From Symbiodinium kawagutii (taxonomy: Eukaryota; Sar; Dinophyceae; Suessiales; Symbiodiniaceae), in assembly GCA_009767595.1 (NCBI GenBank), contig VSDK01025410.1:43622-107621 (forward strand): a stretch of 64,000 nt of DNA, in the 5' to 3' direction. Below are positions 54,785-64,000 of the stretch, piece by piece. Below the pieces are notes generated by a model. That model had not been told where the DNA came from, ran no database searches, and was given only the letters and a program-made list of their open reading frames with translations. Made by a program: the position numbers and the translations under genes. The first letter of the stretch is position 1; every line of letters begins with the position of its first letter.

Positions 54785-54950
54785 AGGTTCTCGGTATCCA
54801 AGGATGGTTGCCTACATGGTTTCCTGCAGTTTGCTTAGTGACCATGGTTGATTTAGCTATGTTTGATGGGCATGATTACTACTGACATATGGTCACCATC
54901 TTTGGTAGTTCCCGCGATCACCAATGGTGTCATGTTCATTACATGTGGTG
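54785..54950 (+). repeat. Duplicated block, copy 2
   Basis: CGGTATCCAAGGATGGTTGC, CTACATGGTTTCCTGCAGTT, GGGCATGATTACTACTGACA and GATCACCAATGGTGTCATG match copy 1. A MITE-1-like scrap (GGGGGTACCACTATTTTGGC) sits just before it. Confidence 0.75.
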
Positions 54951-55061
54951 ACTAATTCCGACATGGCTACTACCTTCAAGCAGCTTGGATGTGCATCCCC
55001 CCTCCCTTGCAACTTGTTCCATTCACCATAGGAGTGGACTTAGTTCACCCATCTTCCAGGG

Positions 55062-55181
55062 ATATGGCTATGGGTCAAAACCCTGTACCTCTGGTTCCCC
55101 ATCATTCACCATTGTTTTCCCTATGAGTTTGTTGCTCAATATCTCCATTGTTGGTTGGTTAATATTGACCCATAGCCATAT
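55062..55181 (-). mobile_element. MITE-2 copy, inverted
   Basis: ATATGGCTATGGGTCAAAAC to ATATTGACCCATAGCCATAT: a 17-bp near-perfect inverted repeat, the best ends of the family. Core in reverse: CCATCATTCACCATTG. Confidence 0.85.
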
Positions 55182-55233
55182 GTTGAGCTTCTTACGGGTC
55201 CTTAGGGCCCAGTGACCATGGGACTGCTCCCAG

Positions 55234-55388
55234 GTGGCGTGCACGATTCGGGCGTGCTGCGGGGCATGATGCGGCGCTTGGGTATGGACTGCCAACCCTC
55301 GGACAACCAGACGGAGAGCTTGGCAAGACGCAGGCGGTGTGGAGGGCGCACCGGGGGGAATGGGAAGCAACTCATGGTTGATGTATAA
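55234..55388 (+). CDS. Candidate exon, unknown protein
   Basis: Acceptor CCATGGGACTGCTCCCAG; reads GVHDSGVLRGMMRRLGMDCQ, PSDNQTESLARRRRCGGRTG and a short tail to TAA 55386-55388. A MITE-3 copy begins at the next base, so either the exon ends earlier or the element brought the stop. Confidence 0.5.
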
Positions 55389-55486
55389 CTGGCTGGTGGT
55401 TTGAAACATTTGTTGTTTTCCCTAGTAATGATGAGCAATTGATTGGTTGACTAATATTTTTCATAGGGGCTGAAACAACCAACCAG
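55389..55486 (+). mobile_element. MITE-3 copy
   Basis: CTGGCTGGTGGTTTGAAACA to GGGGCTGAAACAACCAACCAG (minus the first base), core TTTTCCCTAGTAATGATGAG. Confidence 0.75.
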
Positions 55487-56692
55487 ATAAGGATGCAAGG
55501 ATGGTTAAGGTGGTTAAGAATGGCTGATGTGGGTGTATGTATGTTGATATAACCATTTTTGATGGTAAAGAAAATGGTCGAGAACCCACTGTTTGTTCAT
55601 ATGATGCACGGTTGATAAAAGCATTGATTTATGCATACAATTCATGGTGAAGATGGAAGGTTTAGATGTACTAAACGGGTGAGAATGGTTAATGTACAGA
55701 TGCTTATCATTGTTAGATGCTTATTTAGATACCAACAACCATGTAAAATGTTATGAATGGCTAAGATGGTTTAGAATGGTTAAACAATGGTTGATGTTGG
55801 CTGGCTGATGACCAATCATGATTAATAACAATGATCACGGGTTTTGTCGACCTATTTTAGTGTTGTGTTTGTCATGTTTTATAAACCATGGTTGACATGA
55901 TAACAATACGATTGATGTTTTCCGAAGATACGTGTCCGATCACAGCAGGAACGTTATAGCTTGTCGTTGTTGTTTCTTCTTGGTTTATTATGTATATGGT
56001 CATATTGCTTCCTGGTTTGTTATGTATCATAGCCTCACAGCTTTGGATGGTTAGGGGACACCATCCTTGGCGGAGATAGCAGCATTGGTTGATCGTGGCT
56101 GTGAACATCATGCGTGGTTGCTCTCCCGGAGATCGTGAGCAGGTCACTGTGGCGTGACAGCTTTGGTGCAGTAGCCTTGGTTGTACCGACATGGCTTGGT
56201 GATGTTGGTTGCTTGAGTATCATCAAAAGAACCAGCAGCAACTGCAACTCGTAGTTTTTTACTGGTTGCTGCTGTGAGTATGCTAGCTCTCGTCACATTT
56301 TTTTGGTTCGGAACCATTGGTACTTCAATTGACGGCTTTGCGTCAAGGACTCCTGTGGGCTAGACAGTGGCTCTAAGCCCAGAACGGGTAGCTCAACAAC
56401 ATGACGACATCCGGATGTTGGATTATCATTGTGAACCTAAAAGAATCAACGGAGTGAGTCTGAGCTAGAGCCTAGCTGGGCAGGAACCACTGAGTTAGAA
56501 CTGCTGATAGATCCAAAGGTCTAGATACTCCCTGATTCCATTTGCAGGTGTCTTCATTTGTTTAGAGAAACCACCCCGACCTGGGATGGCTACATCATGA
56601 CCCCATCGTGGCTGAAGCCTTATCCCCCATGGTTCAACCACCTCGAGGCATCAAGAACCACTGCTAATGAACCCTCACTCGGGATGCACCAG
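55487..56692. other. Intron-like DNA
   Basis: GGATGGTTAAGGTGGTTAAG-type DNA to 55800, then plain sequence; no exon called. Confidence 0.4.
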
Positions 56693-56770
56693 GATCAAGA
56701 ATCTGGAGAGCCGGCGAACGGCTGCATCCTTGCTGATGGATGAGCTTGAGCGGGAGGCCCGGTCCGTAAG
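56693..56770 (+). CDS. Candidate exon, helical
   Basis: Acceptor CACTCGGGATGCACCAG and donor GTGAGG (or GTAAGG five bases earlier); reads IKNLESRRTAASLLMDELER then EARSV, likely an alpha-helix. Confidence 0.5.
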
Positions 56771-57329
56771 GTGAGGGGTTCCACGAGGTGTGCAAGATCA
56801 GGGATCTAAATGGATCATGTCGTTGACGAGAAGGACGCAACTGTTGTGCTTGGGAGGTGGCTTGCCTTGAAGAAAATGATGGTAAAAGGAAAACCACCCC
56901 AAATAATGGTGACTGTAAGTACAATGTTGACACTCAGCGATGATTTCAGAATGTGTTCACTACGAAATTGCTATTTACTCTTTTCCATACAGCGCCATTT
57001 TGACAAGAAACCCTTTTCCACTTTTTTTTCACAACTATGAAGGAACCTGGGAGTTTCGAAATGTATATTAGCGTGGGCCAACAGGGAGTGCCAATGCGAC
57101 CATGAGGTCATCGCACTGTAGCCGAGACCATGGTGGATGATGTTGAATTAAACATAATTAAACCAATGATTTGCATTGCGCTTTTGTTTTTGCCAAATAG
57201 AAGTTATAAGTTATAAACATAATATTAACAGAGATAGCTTATCTATAACCAATGCTTAGATAGGTTATAATTATTGCAATTTCCAAATACTATTAGACAT
57301 TACAGCCTTTGGTTGCTAACAACCTCTTT

Positions 57330-57610
57330 AGTCCCATAGTTAATTAACCATTGTAATTAACCATTGTTATGATGGGTCACTGTCATTAATAGCAACTATA
57401 GTCATGATCCATGGTCTTTATCCACCGGTTCAGTCCCATAGTCATCAATTAAGCATTGTTATGAACCGCAACTTGTAAGCATAACCATTTTAACCATTAC
57501 AACCACTATCATTGTTGTCACCATAGCCTTTGGCTTTTAACAACACATTCTGACCCATAGTTATGAACCATTGTAACTAACCATTGTTCTGAACCACTGC
57601 TGATTCTCCA
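57330..57610. repeat. AACCATTGTTATGAACC-type low-complexity repeat
   Basis: Loose CCATTGTAATTAACCATTG units upstream of the exon at 57693. Confidence 0.7.
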
Positions 57611-57620
57611 NNNNNNNNNN
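57611..57620. other. Assembly gap (N)
   Basis: Ten unknown bases. The 21 bases before it (57590-57610) and after it (57621-57641) are the same except for one base. Confidence 0.99.
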
Positions 57621-57692
57621 TGAACCGCTGCTGATTCTCCACTTCCGCTGCAACCACAACGGGCTCCTTGGAGCCGCTGATCGCATGACCAG

Positions 57693-57766
57693 GTCCTTGA
57701 TTTGAATGCCTTGCTGTCTGAGCAGGTGCCGCCGCCTGCGTGCGGTCATGGGGACGTGGGGGCCAG
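57693..57766 (+). CDS. Candidate exon, unknown protein
   Basis: Acceptor GCTGATCGCATGACCAG; reads VLDLNALLSEQVPPPACGHG then DVGA; possible GA donor (GAAAAATGG) or an earlier GTGGGG. Downstream DNA is TGGTTAATGATGG-rich. The - strand is open too. Confidence 0.4.
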
Positions 57767-58881
57767 GAAAAATGGGGTGAATGTAGGTTGGTCAATGATG
57801 GCTCATGATGTTTCATGATGGTAAATGATGGTTAATGATGGTTAATGATGGCTGATTAATGATGGTTCATGGTGGTCAATAGCATAGTTGCAACTTCTAT
57901 TTGGAATTAGTTGGTGTTTGGTTGATAACTATTTGAAAACCATTTTATATAAGCTTGGGTAATGGTTTGTCTTGGCTCAGTGTGGTGGATAGTGGCGCAA
58001 TGGTTCATGGTTGTTGTGGCTTCATCATGGTAGCTGCCTGAGATACTGATTAACAACCAACACTAGTAGTGAATGGTATTGATCATGGAAGCTGATAGAG
58101 AGGGTATCCCTTGGCTGGTCGAAGGTTACCACATCAACAGCCCAATCGCCCTGCTGACAGGGTTCAGGGTGTATCCTTGAGGACAGAGTAGACATCCTAC
58201 TTGGGTATGCAGCTTGGGCTATACTGTAGCTGGGACATGACCATGGTGATAAACCCTGTAAGGTAGCTGAACTAACCCCTATAACCATGATTAGTACCCA
58301 GTTGCAGTACTTCAACTAAGTGGGTAGTTGAGCACATCAAAGTACCATTTGTGGATTACCCCCAAACCTCATGTCCCACGATCATTCCTGGTGGTGGACT
58401 GGGGGTCTTCCAGCGTTGACATGCTGTTAACCATGTCTATAAACTGGACAGATTTGTTTTCAGATAAATCCATGGAACTGGGATGATTGTTGTTGAAATA
58501 GGATACTGTTCTATGCATTTGTTGATGAACAATTATAGACATACCAATTGGTGTATCATCATCATGGTACTTTTTTCCCCTGTCACAAGCATGGTTGCTG
58601 CGTATGAACCTGGATCAAACCACAAACCCAGACGGCCAATCAGTTTTGGTGACACCATGTGTACGCTTTAGCACAAATATATAAACGTGTTTTGTACACG
58701 TGCATCTATGCCATGAGCTGGATACAGACACTTCTCAGAAGAGAACAGAACATACAACACACACATGAATATACATCATAAAATATGATTACATGTTGCA
58801 ATTTCAATTACATAAGTAGACACAAAATTTGAAAAATGACATATTTATTATGTTTGCATACCCCTGTACATATCACTTCAG
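57767..58881. other. Intron-like DNA
   Basis: ATGGTTAATGATGG repeats to 57880, then plain sequence. Confidence 0.4.
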
Positions 58882-58968
58882 TAACTTGGGGCCCCGATCC
58901 GAGCGAGGCTGCGCCCCTTGCAAAGATGAGTGGCGTTCATCGCCAAGCTGCTTCACCGGCACCTTGGC
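58882..58968 (+). CDS. Candidate exon, unknown protein
   Basis: Acceptor CATATCACTTCAG; reads TWGPDPSEAAPLAKMSGVHR then QAASPAPW. The 3' border is unclear (GA donor near 58969 possible); a MITE-1 copy starts 20 bp later. Confidence 0.4.
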
Positions 58969-58988
58969 AGATGATGCTTGATAATATG

Positions 58989-59090
58989 ATGTGGTGGCTT
59001 CTCAATATAGGCAACCCCAAAAATGGTAAGTTTGGTAATATAAATGGCTAATAAACTGTGTGATTTACGGGTACCCCTATAAACGGGTTT
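58989..59090 (+). mobile_element. MITE-1 copy, right end worn
   Basis: ATGTGGTGGCTTCTCAATAT at the left; GGGTACCCCTATAAACGGG near the right. Confidence 0.55.
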
Positions 59091-59567
59091 TAAGTGGATG
59101 ATTTGGTAGAGCTATTTGAATCATCAAATTACTGCAACCGATATACTTATTTGCCTCTTGTCACCAACAATTGTCAATAACTTTGCTTGATGACTACAAT
59201 TGAATATGCATTAGGCTATTGACAGGTAAAGATAGCAATGCACTCGGTAAGAAATGATAACTTTGCGAATGGTCAATCATGACTCTTAGGATTTGGGAAA
59301 CCATGCCCTAAAACTTAGATCTCACCATTTGGAAAAAGAGGGATGAATGGCTCGGATTTTCCATGTACCCAGGATAGTTCACCAGAGAGAAACAGATAGG
59401 GAGAGAGAGAGAGTTTATACCCTTTGGATTCCTTTGGTAAGCTAGCCTGGAAGCCATAAATTCCCAGCTTTTAAAGATAAATCAGCGATTGATCTCTCGC
59501 ATTTTCCAGTCAGCCAGGTTGCAGAGTCGAAGCATGGTCATTACCATATATCCTACTGTTATACTGT

Positions 59568-59682
59568 TACCCTATGGTAAACTAACATAGCAATGGAAAA
59601 AACACCATACATGGATGAATTCCTAGGGTTTTCCTACTAAAATGGTGGATTTTCCATTGCCATGTTAGTTTGCCAAAGGGTA
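59568..59682. mobile_element. TIR element with long inverted repeats
   Basis: TACCCTATGGTAAACTAACA at the left pairs with TGTTAGTTTGCCAAAGGGTA at the right; the inverted repeat extends to ~32 bp with about three mismatches, leaving a ~50-bp loop that contains CCTAGGG. A single copy in this window. Confidence 0.75.
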
Positions 59683-59799
59683 TGTCTGATGACTATCATG
59701 TATTACGCCATACATCCCATCATCGGCTAAGCAGCCATACAATAGTACCATACATCATTACCATATATCCTGCGTTACATCGGTATCAGGTGCCATTAC

Positions 59800-59965
59800 C
59801 ATCCATATATACATATATACTTATAGATATATTATATATCAGTGACATTTATCATTACGATTATCACTGAGATATATGGTAATCAGGAAGGTTTCTGGTA
59901 CTACCATGTATATCAGTGACATGACCATCATTACCATATATATACATATATATATATATATATCA
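59800..59965. repeat. (AT)n-rich region
   Basis: TATATATA runs with the motif CCATATATC. Confidence 0.8.
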
Positions 59966-60014
59966 CAACTGATGATAGGAATACCCTAGTAGCTGTCACT
60001 CACCACCCCTCCAG

Positions 60015-60081
60015 CGCGCCCCGAAAATCGGCGCCCAGGACGAGTCCTGCGCCTTGGATCCCATGTTTGGGTGTGGACTCG
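60015..60081 (+). CDS. Candidate exon, unknown protein
   Basis: Acceptor CACTCACCACCCCTCCAG and donor GTTGGT; reads RAPKIGAQDESCALDPMFGC then GL. Confidence 0.45.
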
Positions 60082-60123
60082 GTTGGTGACGGTGTGAAAG
60101 CCATGGGTTTTAAAATACGTTTG

Positions 60124-60197
60124 GGGGGGTTCTCAAGATAGGGTACCCCCAACAAATAGTGGGTGTTTGACTTATAAATGATTAACATTGGATGATA
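60124..60197 (+). mobile_element. MITE-1 copy, right end lost
   Basis: GGGGGGGTTCTCAAGATAGG and GTACCCCCAACAAATAGTGG, then TTATAAATGATTAACATTGG and GGATGAT of the core. Confidence 0.55.
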
Positions 60198-61159
60198 TTG
60201 TTTTGACAATATGATGATATAATACATTTATGGATTTATACAGCCATTTTTGATTTACAATTGAGCCATTGTACTGTTTTTTTTGTATGTCATCATGGAT
60301 TTATGGATGACTTTGATCACATTGATGCACCAAATTGATGTTATATTGTTTTGACAATGCGATGATATTGATCTTCATTCGGAAAGCCATAGTCTGAACG
60401 GTGTCGTTTGCTGGTTGATTTTGGTGATGACCATTGGTTCACTGATAGTGACGTCAATCATTGTGGTGGTACAAGTGTTTCTCGGGGTTGAGTATGATCC
60501 TAGACCTGTTTTCAGAGTTTTCAACCATCAGCAATGGCTGAATGGCTCTCCAAGCATCACCAAATTATGATCAACGGTGCAAGCTGTAATGGTACCATCA
60601 GTTGTTGATGGTACTAGCAACGGGTTGTAGATACACGTCAACCATTTATAGATCTTATATTGTAAGCAACTAGCACAGTGGGGACGCCATTGTTTGTGGA
60701 CAAGTGTATCCCATACATGTGCTTTACCACCAACAAACATTTGCGCTGAAAATGCACAGCAGAGTGAGTTGTTCTATGTTCACAGCACCAATTCTTGCCA
60801 TGCATTGAAAGCTGGTCATAAGCTACGAATGTTGGGATGGAACCACCCAAGCTTCAGGTATATAAGGATTGACAGAAATGCAAAGGGTTGATAGAAATGA
60901 TGCGATCAATTTCTCATTTTTCCCAAATGATATTGCTTGATACCAAATTGATAGTCACTGAGTTCTTGCCCTGGTTCATTCTATAGAGACACAACTTAAG
61001 TATACCAAAAAGAGATGTTTTTTTCAGCGGTAGGCTCTACATGATTGGATATCTGACAATACATGATGATAAGCCACAAATCTACCAGGAAGGGTAGGTA
61101 CCACCGGGGTTGGGGATACCACCTCCCGGGTGAAGTCGGAACATCTGTCGGGTTCACAG
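60198..61159. other. Non-coding DNA
   Basis: No gene or family repeat recognised. Confidence 0.5.
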
Positions 61160-61274
61160 GCTGCTTGGAAGAGCTGGCCCCTGCCACCCTCTGCGGTGGA
61201 CGGGCCAGTCGAGCTGAGGCTCCCTGAGTTGGGCAGATGTTGGATGGGGAGGATTCGTTGGTATGGCGAGCTGG
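61160..61274 (+). CDS. Candidate exon, Trp/Pro-rich
   Basis: Acceptor CATCTGTCGGGTTCACAG; phase 0 reads AAWKSWPLPPSAVDGPVELR and LPELGRCWMGRIRWYGEL; donor GTCAAT near 61275. Confidence 0.45.
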
Positions 61275-61367
61275 GTCAATATTAACCAACTAGTAATGGT
61301 TAATAACAATGGTTAATGGTCAATAATAGGGGTGATAACTAACAAGTATAAGGGATATGTACCAACT

Positions 61368-61494
61368 ATATGGCTATGGGTCAGTATTAACCAACAATAA
61401 CGGCTTATAATGCCCAACAAAACTAGAGGGAAAACAGCCCGCTTAATGATCGGGGAACCAGGGGGACTAAGGGTGAACTGACCCACTGCCGTAT
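61368..61494 (+). mobile_element. MITE-2 copy
   Basis: ATATGGCTATGGGTCAGTAT to GAACTGACCCACTGCCGTAT with GGGGAACCAGGGGGAC inside. A second worn copy (GGCGAGCTGGGTCAATATTA) lies directly upstream at 61264. Confidence 0.75.
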
Positions 61495-62317
61495 GGATGA
61501 GGAATAAGAGAATGGTACCAGTAGATGATGGATATACGAGCAGATGGGGGATAACGATAGTTGATACATGTTGATAATGGATATGATGGATAATGATGGC
61601 AATGAGTGGACAATAAAGATATAGTTGATACATGTTGATACTTTGAGGTAAAGAATGGTTATAGTAGAAGATCCTTATTTGCTAAAGCACCTGAATGGAT
61701 GGGTAATAATGGTGGTAACCAAGGATAACCAGCGTTGGAGTTGACATTCTGTGAGATGGAGAGCAATCGGGTATTTGTTGGGAGTTGGTGCTGGAGATGG
61801 GACGGAAATTTTGACAGAGTGTAGTTCCCATATTTGAAAGATCAACACAATTCATTTGGAGGGTAGGGAAGATGGCACACCGTTTGCTAGGGGTTCCCGG
61901 CACTGGAAAGCCTGTTTGTTGATTAAACAAGATTACCTATGGGTTCAGACGTTCAAACATGTTTTTATTATTGGTTGATTGACTAATATTTTTCAGAAAA
62001 AAAAGGACCTCAGCGTCGAGAATCTACGAGCACAGCTGGACAGTTGCCTTTGTATTGCATTGCTGTTGTGCCATGGCTGATGCTTCCCAACCGTTAAGCA
62101 CCGATATGAGTCGGACATCACCTCTTCAAGAAACCAAGAAATGTATGAAATGTCTCAAAATGAGTCACCAAGATATCGATCTCAATGATGAATCTCCCAA
62201 AAAACACCAGGTCTTAATGGTGTCCCAGCTCTTTTTGAGTCGACTTTCCATCCCAAATTGGCTGATGATTGACCCCTTGGATCATGCCATGCGCTGGAGG
62301 TGCCATGTCCCCACCAG

Positions 62318-62429
62318 GGCCCCCCCAGGGCTTCCACCGGGGGCCCAGGTGGCGCCGCTGATTCCGGGCCCGGAGCTTCGCTGCGATCTGAGAGATCAAC
62401 TGAGACGAGCGCACCAGGAGCCATGGCGG
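62318..62429 (+). CDS. Candidate exon, unknown protein
   Basis: Acceptor GCCATGTCCCCACCAG and donor GTCGCC; reads PGLPPGAQVAPLIPGPELRC and DLRDQLRRAHQEPWR. A second frame ending at a GTGAGT donor (62473) is open too. Confidence 0.45.
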
Positions 62430-63114
62430 GTCGCCTGGATAGTCATGGGTCGTTGATGCGGCTGGTTTTGGTGAGTTTTATGAGGTGATGTATAGGTGAT
62501 TTATGGGTGATTTATACACTGAGTGAATTTTGGAGTGATTTATAGTGAGGTTTTTCAGTGATTTATGTAGATCACGAGTGAGTTTTGATACTGATTTATA
62601 GCAGGTTTCGTAGAGATGTATTTCATTTAAAGAAACAGATGCTGCTGATTTGCGGACTTTGAACGTCAAACAAGTGCCTGGATCGTGCCCAACCAACAGT
62701 GACAATCTATGAACTACAGTCCGATTTCGGCCAGCTGTATGCTAACTATTCCGATTGTTGAAGTGGGTCATTATTCCAACTGGGTTGCCTCTTGAGTTTT
62801 TGTCGCTGATAATAGCACAAAACCACATCAACAGAAACCAACTTATGATAAATTACGACATAGGAGCCCCTATGATCCCATGTGATTATCGTTGTCATCC
62901 ATAGATTGGAACTGTGCATGAGCTGCAGCAAATGCAAGATGAGCTTTTCGGGTCACCAATAGAACCGATCACTCCAAAAACTGCTCATGCGGATTTCAAC
63001 TCTGAGCTGAGGCAATTTCCCAATGCATCAACAATCAACGGCACGAAGCTGTCGTGTGAGACTTCCTCCATTTTTCAACTTGTCAACTTCAAAAAGTGAC
63101 GACAGTCACAGAGA
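62430..63114. other. Non-coding DNA
   Basis: GGTGATTTATGGGTGA-type repeats at 62480-62600; no gene seen. Confidence 0.45.
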
Positions 63115-63123
63115 TCGTCACTT

Positions 63124-63893
63124 GAACTCTCATTGCTTTAACTCTCGAGACTTTAACTCTCATTGCTTTAACTCTCAATGCTTTAACTCTCAATGCTTTG
63201 AGTCTCAATGCTTTAACTCTCCAGACTTTAACTCTCAATGCTTTAACTCTCATTGCTTTCACTCTCATTTCTTTAACTCTCAATGCTTTCACTCTCATTG
63301 CTTTAACTCTCATTGCCTTAACTCTCGATTCTTTAATAACTCTCAATGCTTTAACTCTCATTGCTTTCACACTCATTGCTTTAACTCTCAATGCTTTAAC
63401 TCTCATTGCTTTAACTCTCATTGCTTGAACTCTCAATTCTTTAACTCTCAATGCTTTAACTCTCAATGCTTTATCTCTCAAAGCTTTAAGTCTCAATGCT
63501 TTAACTCTCAATGCTTTGAGTCTCAATGCTTTAACTCTCCAGACTTTAACTCTCATTGCTTCAACTCTCAATGCGTTAAGTCTCATTGCTTTAACTCTCA
63601 ATGCTTTAACTTTCGAGACTTTAACTCTCATTGCTTTAACTCTCAATGCTTTAACTCTCAATGCTTTGAGTCTCAATGCTTTAACTCTCCAGACTTTAAC
63701 TCTCAATGCTTTAACTCTCATTGCTTTCACTCTCATTGCCTTAACTCTCAATGCTTTAACTCTCATTGCTTTAACTCTCAATGCTTTAAGTCTCAATGCT
63801 TTAACTCTCATTGCTTTAACTCTCATTGCTTTCACTCTCATTGCTTTAACTCTCAATGCTTTAACTCTCATTGCTTTCACTCTCAATGCTTTT
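63124..63893. repeat. 15-bp tandem repeat (AACTCTCAATGCTTT)n
   Basis: About fifty units, mainly AACTCTCAATGCTTT and AACTCTCATTGCTTT, with sporadic variants (AGACTTT, GAGTCTC). The unit is five codons long, so three or more frames stay open on both strands (NSQCF and LNALT on +, RVKAL on -). Higher-order blocks of ~150 bp recur (63185-63245, 63500-63545, 63660-63710). Not regarded as a gene. Confidence 0.9.
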
Positions 63894-64000
63894 ATTAGTG
63901 TATTATCAGTCGTTGTAAATGTTCGTAACACGGAATTTTCTCTGAAACATCCTTTGATAAAATCAGGAGGTGCAACTTGATGCAGGAGCAATCAACAAAC

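Noticed and set aside
63023-63991. Open frames of 290-300 codons on both strands over the 15-bp array
   Set aside because: Same reason: unit of five codons, open in many frames, no distinct domain.
1-64000. tRNA and rRNA genes
   Set aside because: No cloverleaf-like or rRNA-like stretch was recognised by eye; a dedicated scan could still find a tRNA.

Overview
The window looks like nuclear DNA of a dinoflagellate, most likely a Symbiodiniaceae alga. The grounds are: two intronless genes built as an N-terminal ubiquitin-like domain followed by near-identical tandem repeats (RCC1-like at 8.2-9.5 kb, ankyrin at 41.3-42.9 kb), a design I associate with expanded dinoflagellate families; small exons that often need GC (sometimes GA) donor sites instead of GT; very long low-complexity introns; a copia-type retrotransposon; and many simple and tandem repeats. 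No rRNA, tRNA, CRISPR array or bacterial-style operon was recognised.

Layout. 0-2.7 kb: 3' part of a Ty1/copia retrotransposon (end of reverse transcriptase, RNase H, a second ORF, a likely LTR start), saturated with the pentamer CAACA. 2.7-8.2 kb: repeat-rich DNA with candidate + strand exons. 8.2-9.5 kb: Ubl-RCC1-like gene. 10.1-10.9 kb: two-exon - strand gene whose splice phases match. 11-16.4 kb: several tandem-repeat arrays and a small gene fragment. 16.42-31.99 kb: a 15.6 kb block bounded by ~59 bp inverted repeats, with all recognisable genes on the - strand: an unknown ORF, a low-complexity/RING-H2 protein with an in-frame stop, a split transposase-like protein with three frameshifts, a protein with PPC and EHP motifs reminiscent of cytosine methyltransferases, a small ORF, and a long multi-exon gene of unknown function. 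I read this as a giant, partly decayed cargo-bearing DNA transposon. 33-62.5 kb: a long series of GC-rich micro-exons on the + strand separated by kilobase introns, with the Ubl-ankyrin gene among them. 63.1-63.9 kb: a 15-bp satellite.

The introns and intergenic DNA hold at least three families of ~100-125 bp elements with terminal inverted repeats (called MITE-1, -2 and -3 here), plus two single TIR elements. Around most + strand exons the intron that follows is rich in TGGTTGATGATGG-type DNA and the intron that precedes is rich in its complement (CCATTAATCAACC), so the two ends of each intron could pair.

All calls come from reading the sequence by eye. Exon borders are proposals based on open frame, acceptor/donor signals and, in a few cases, matching phase. 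Functions are given only where motifs are visible.
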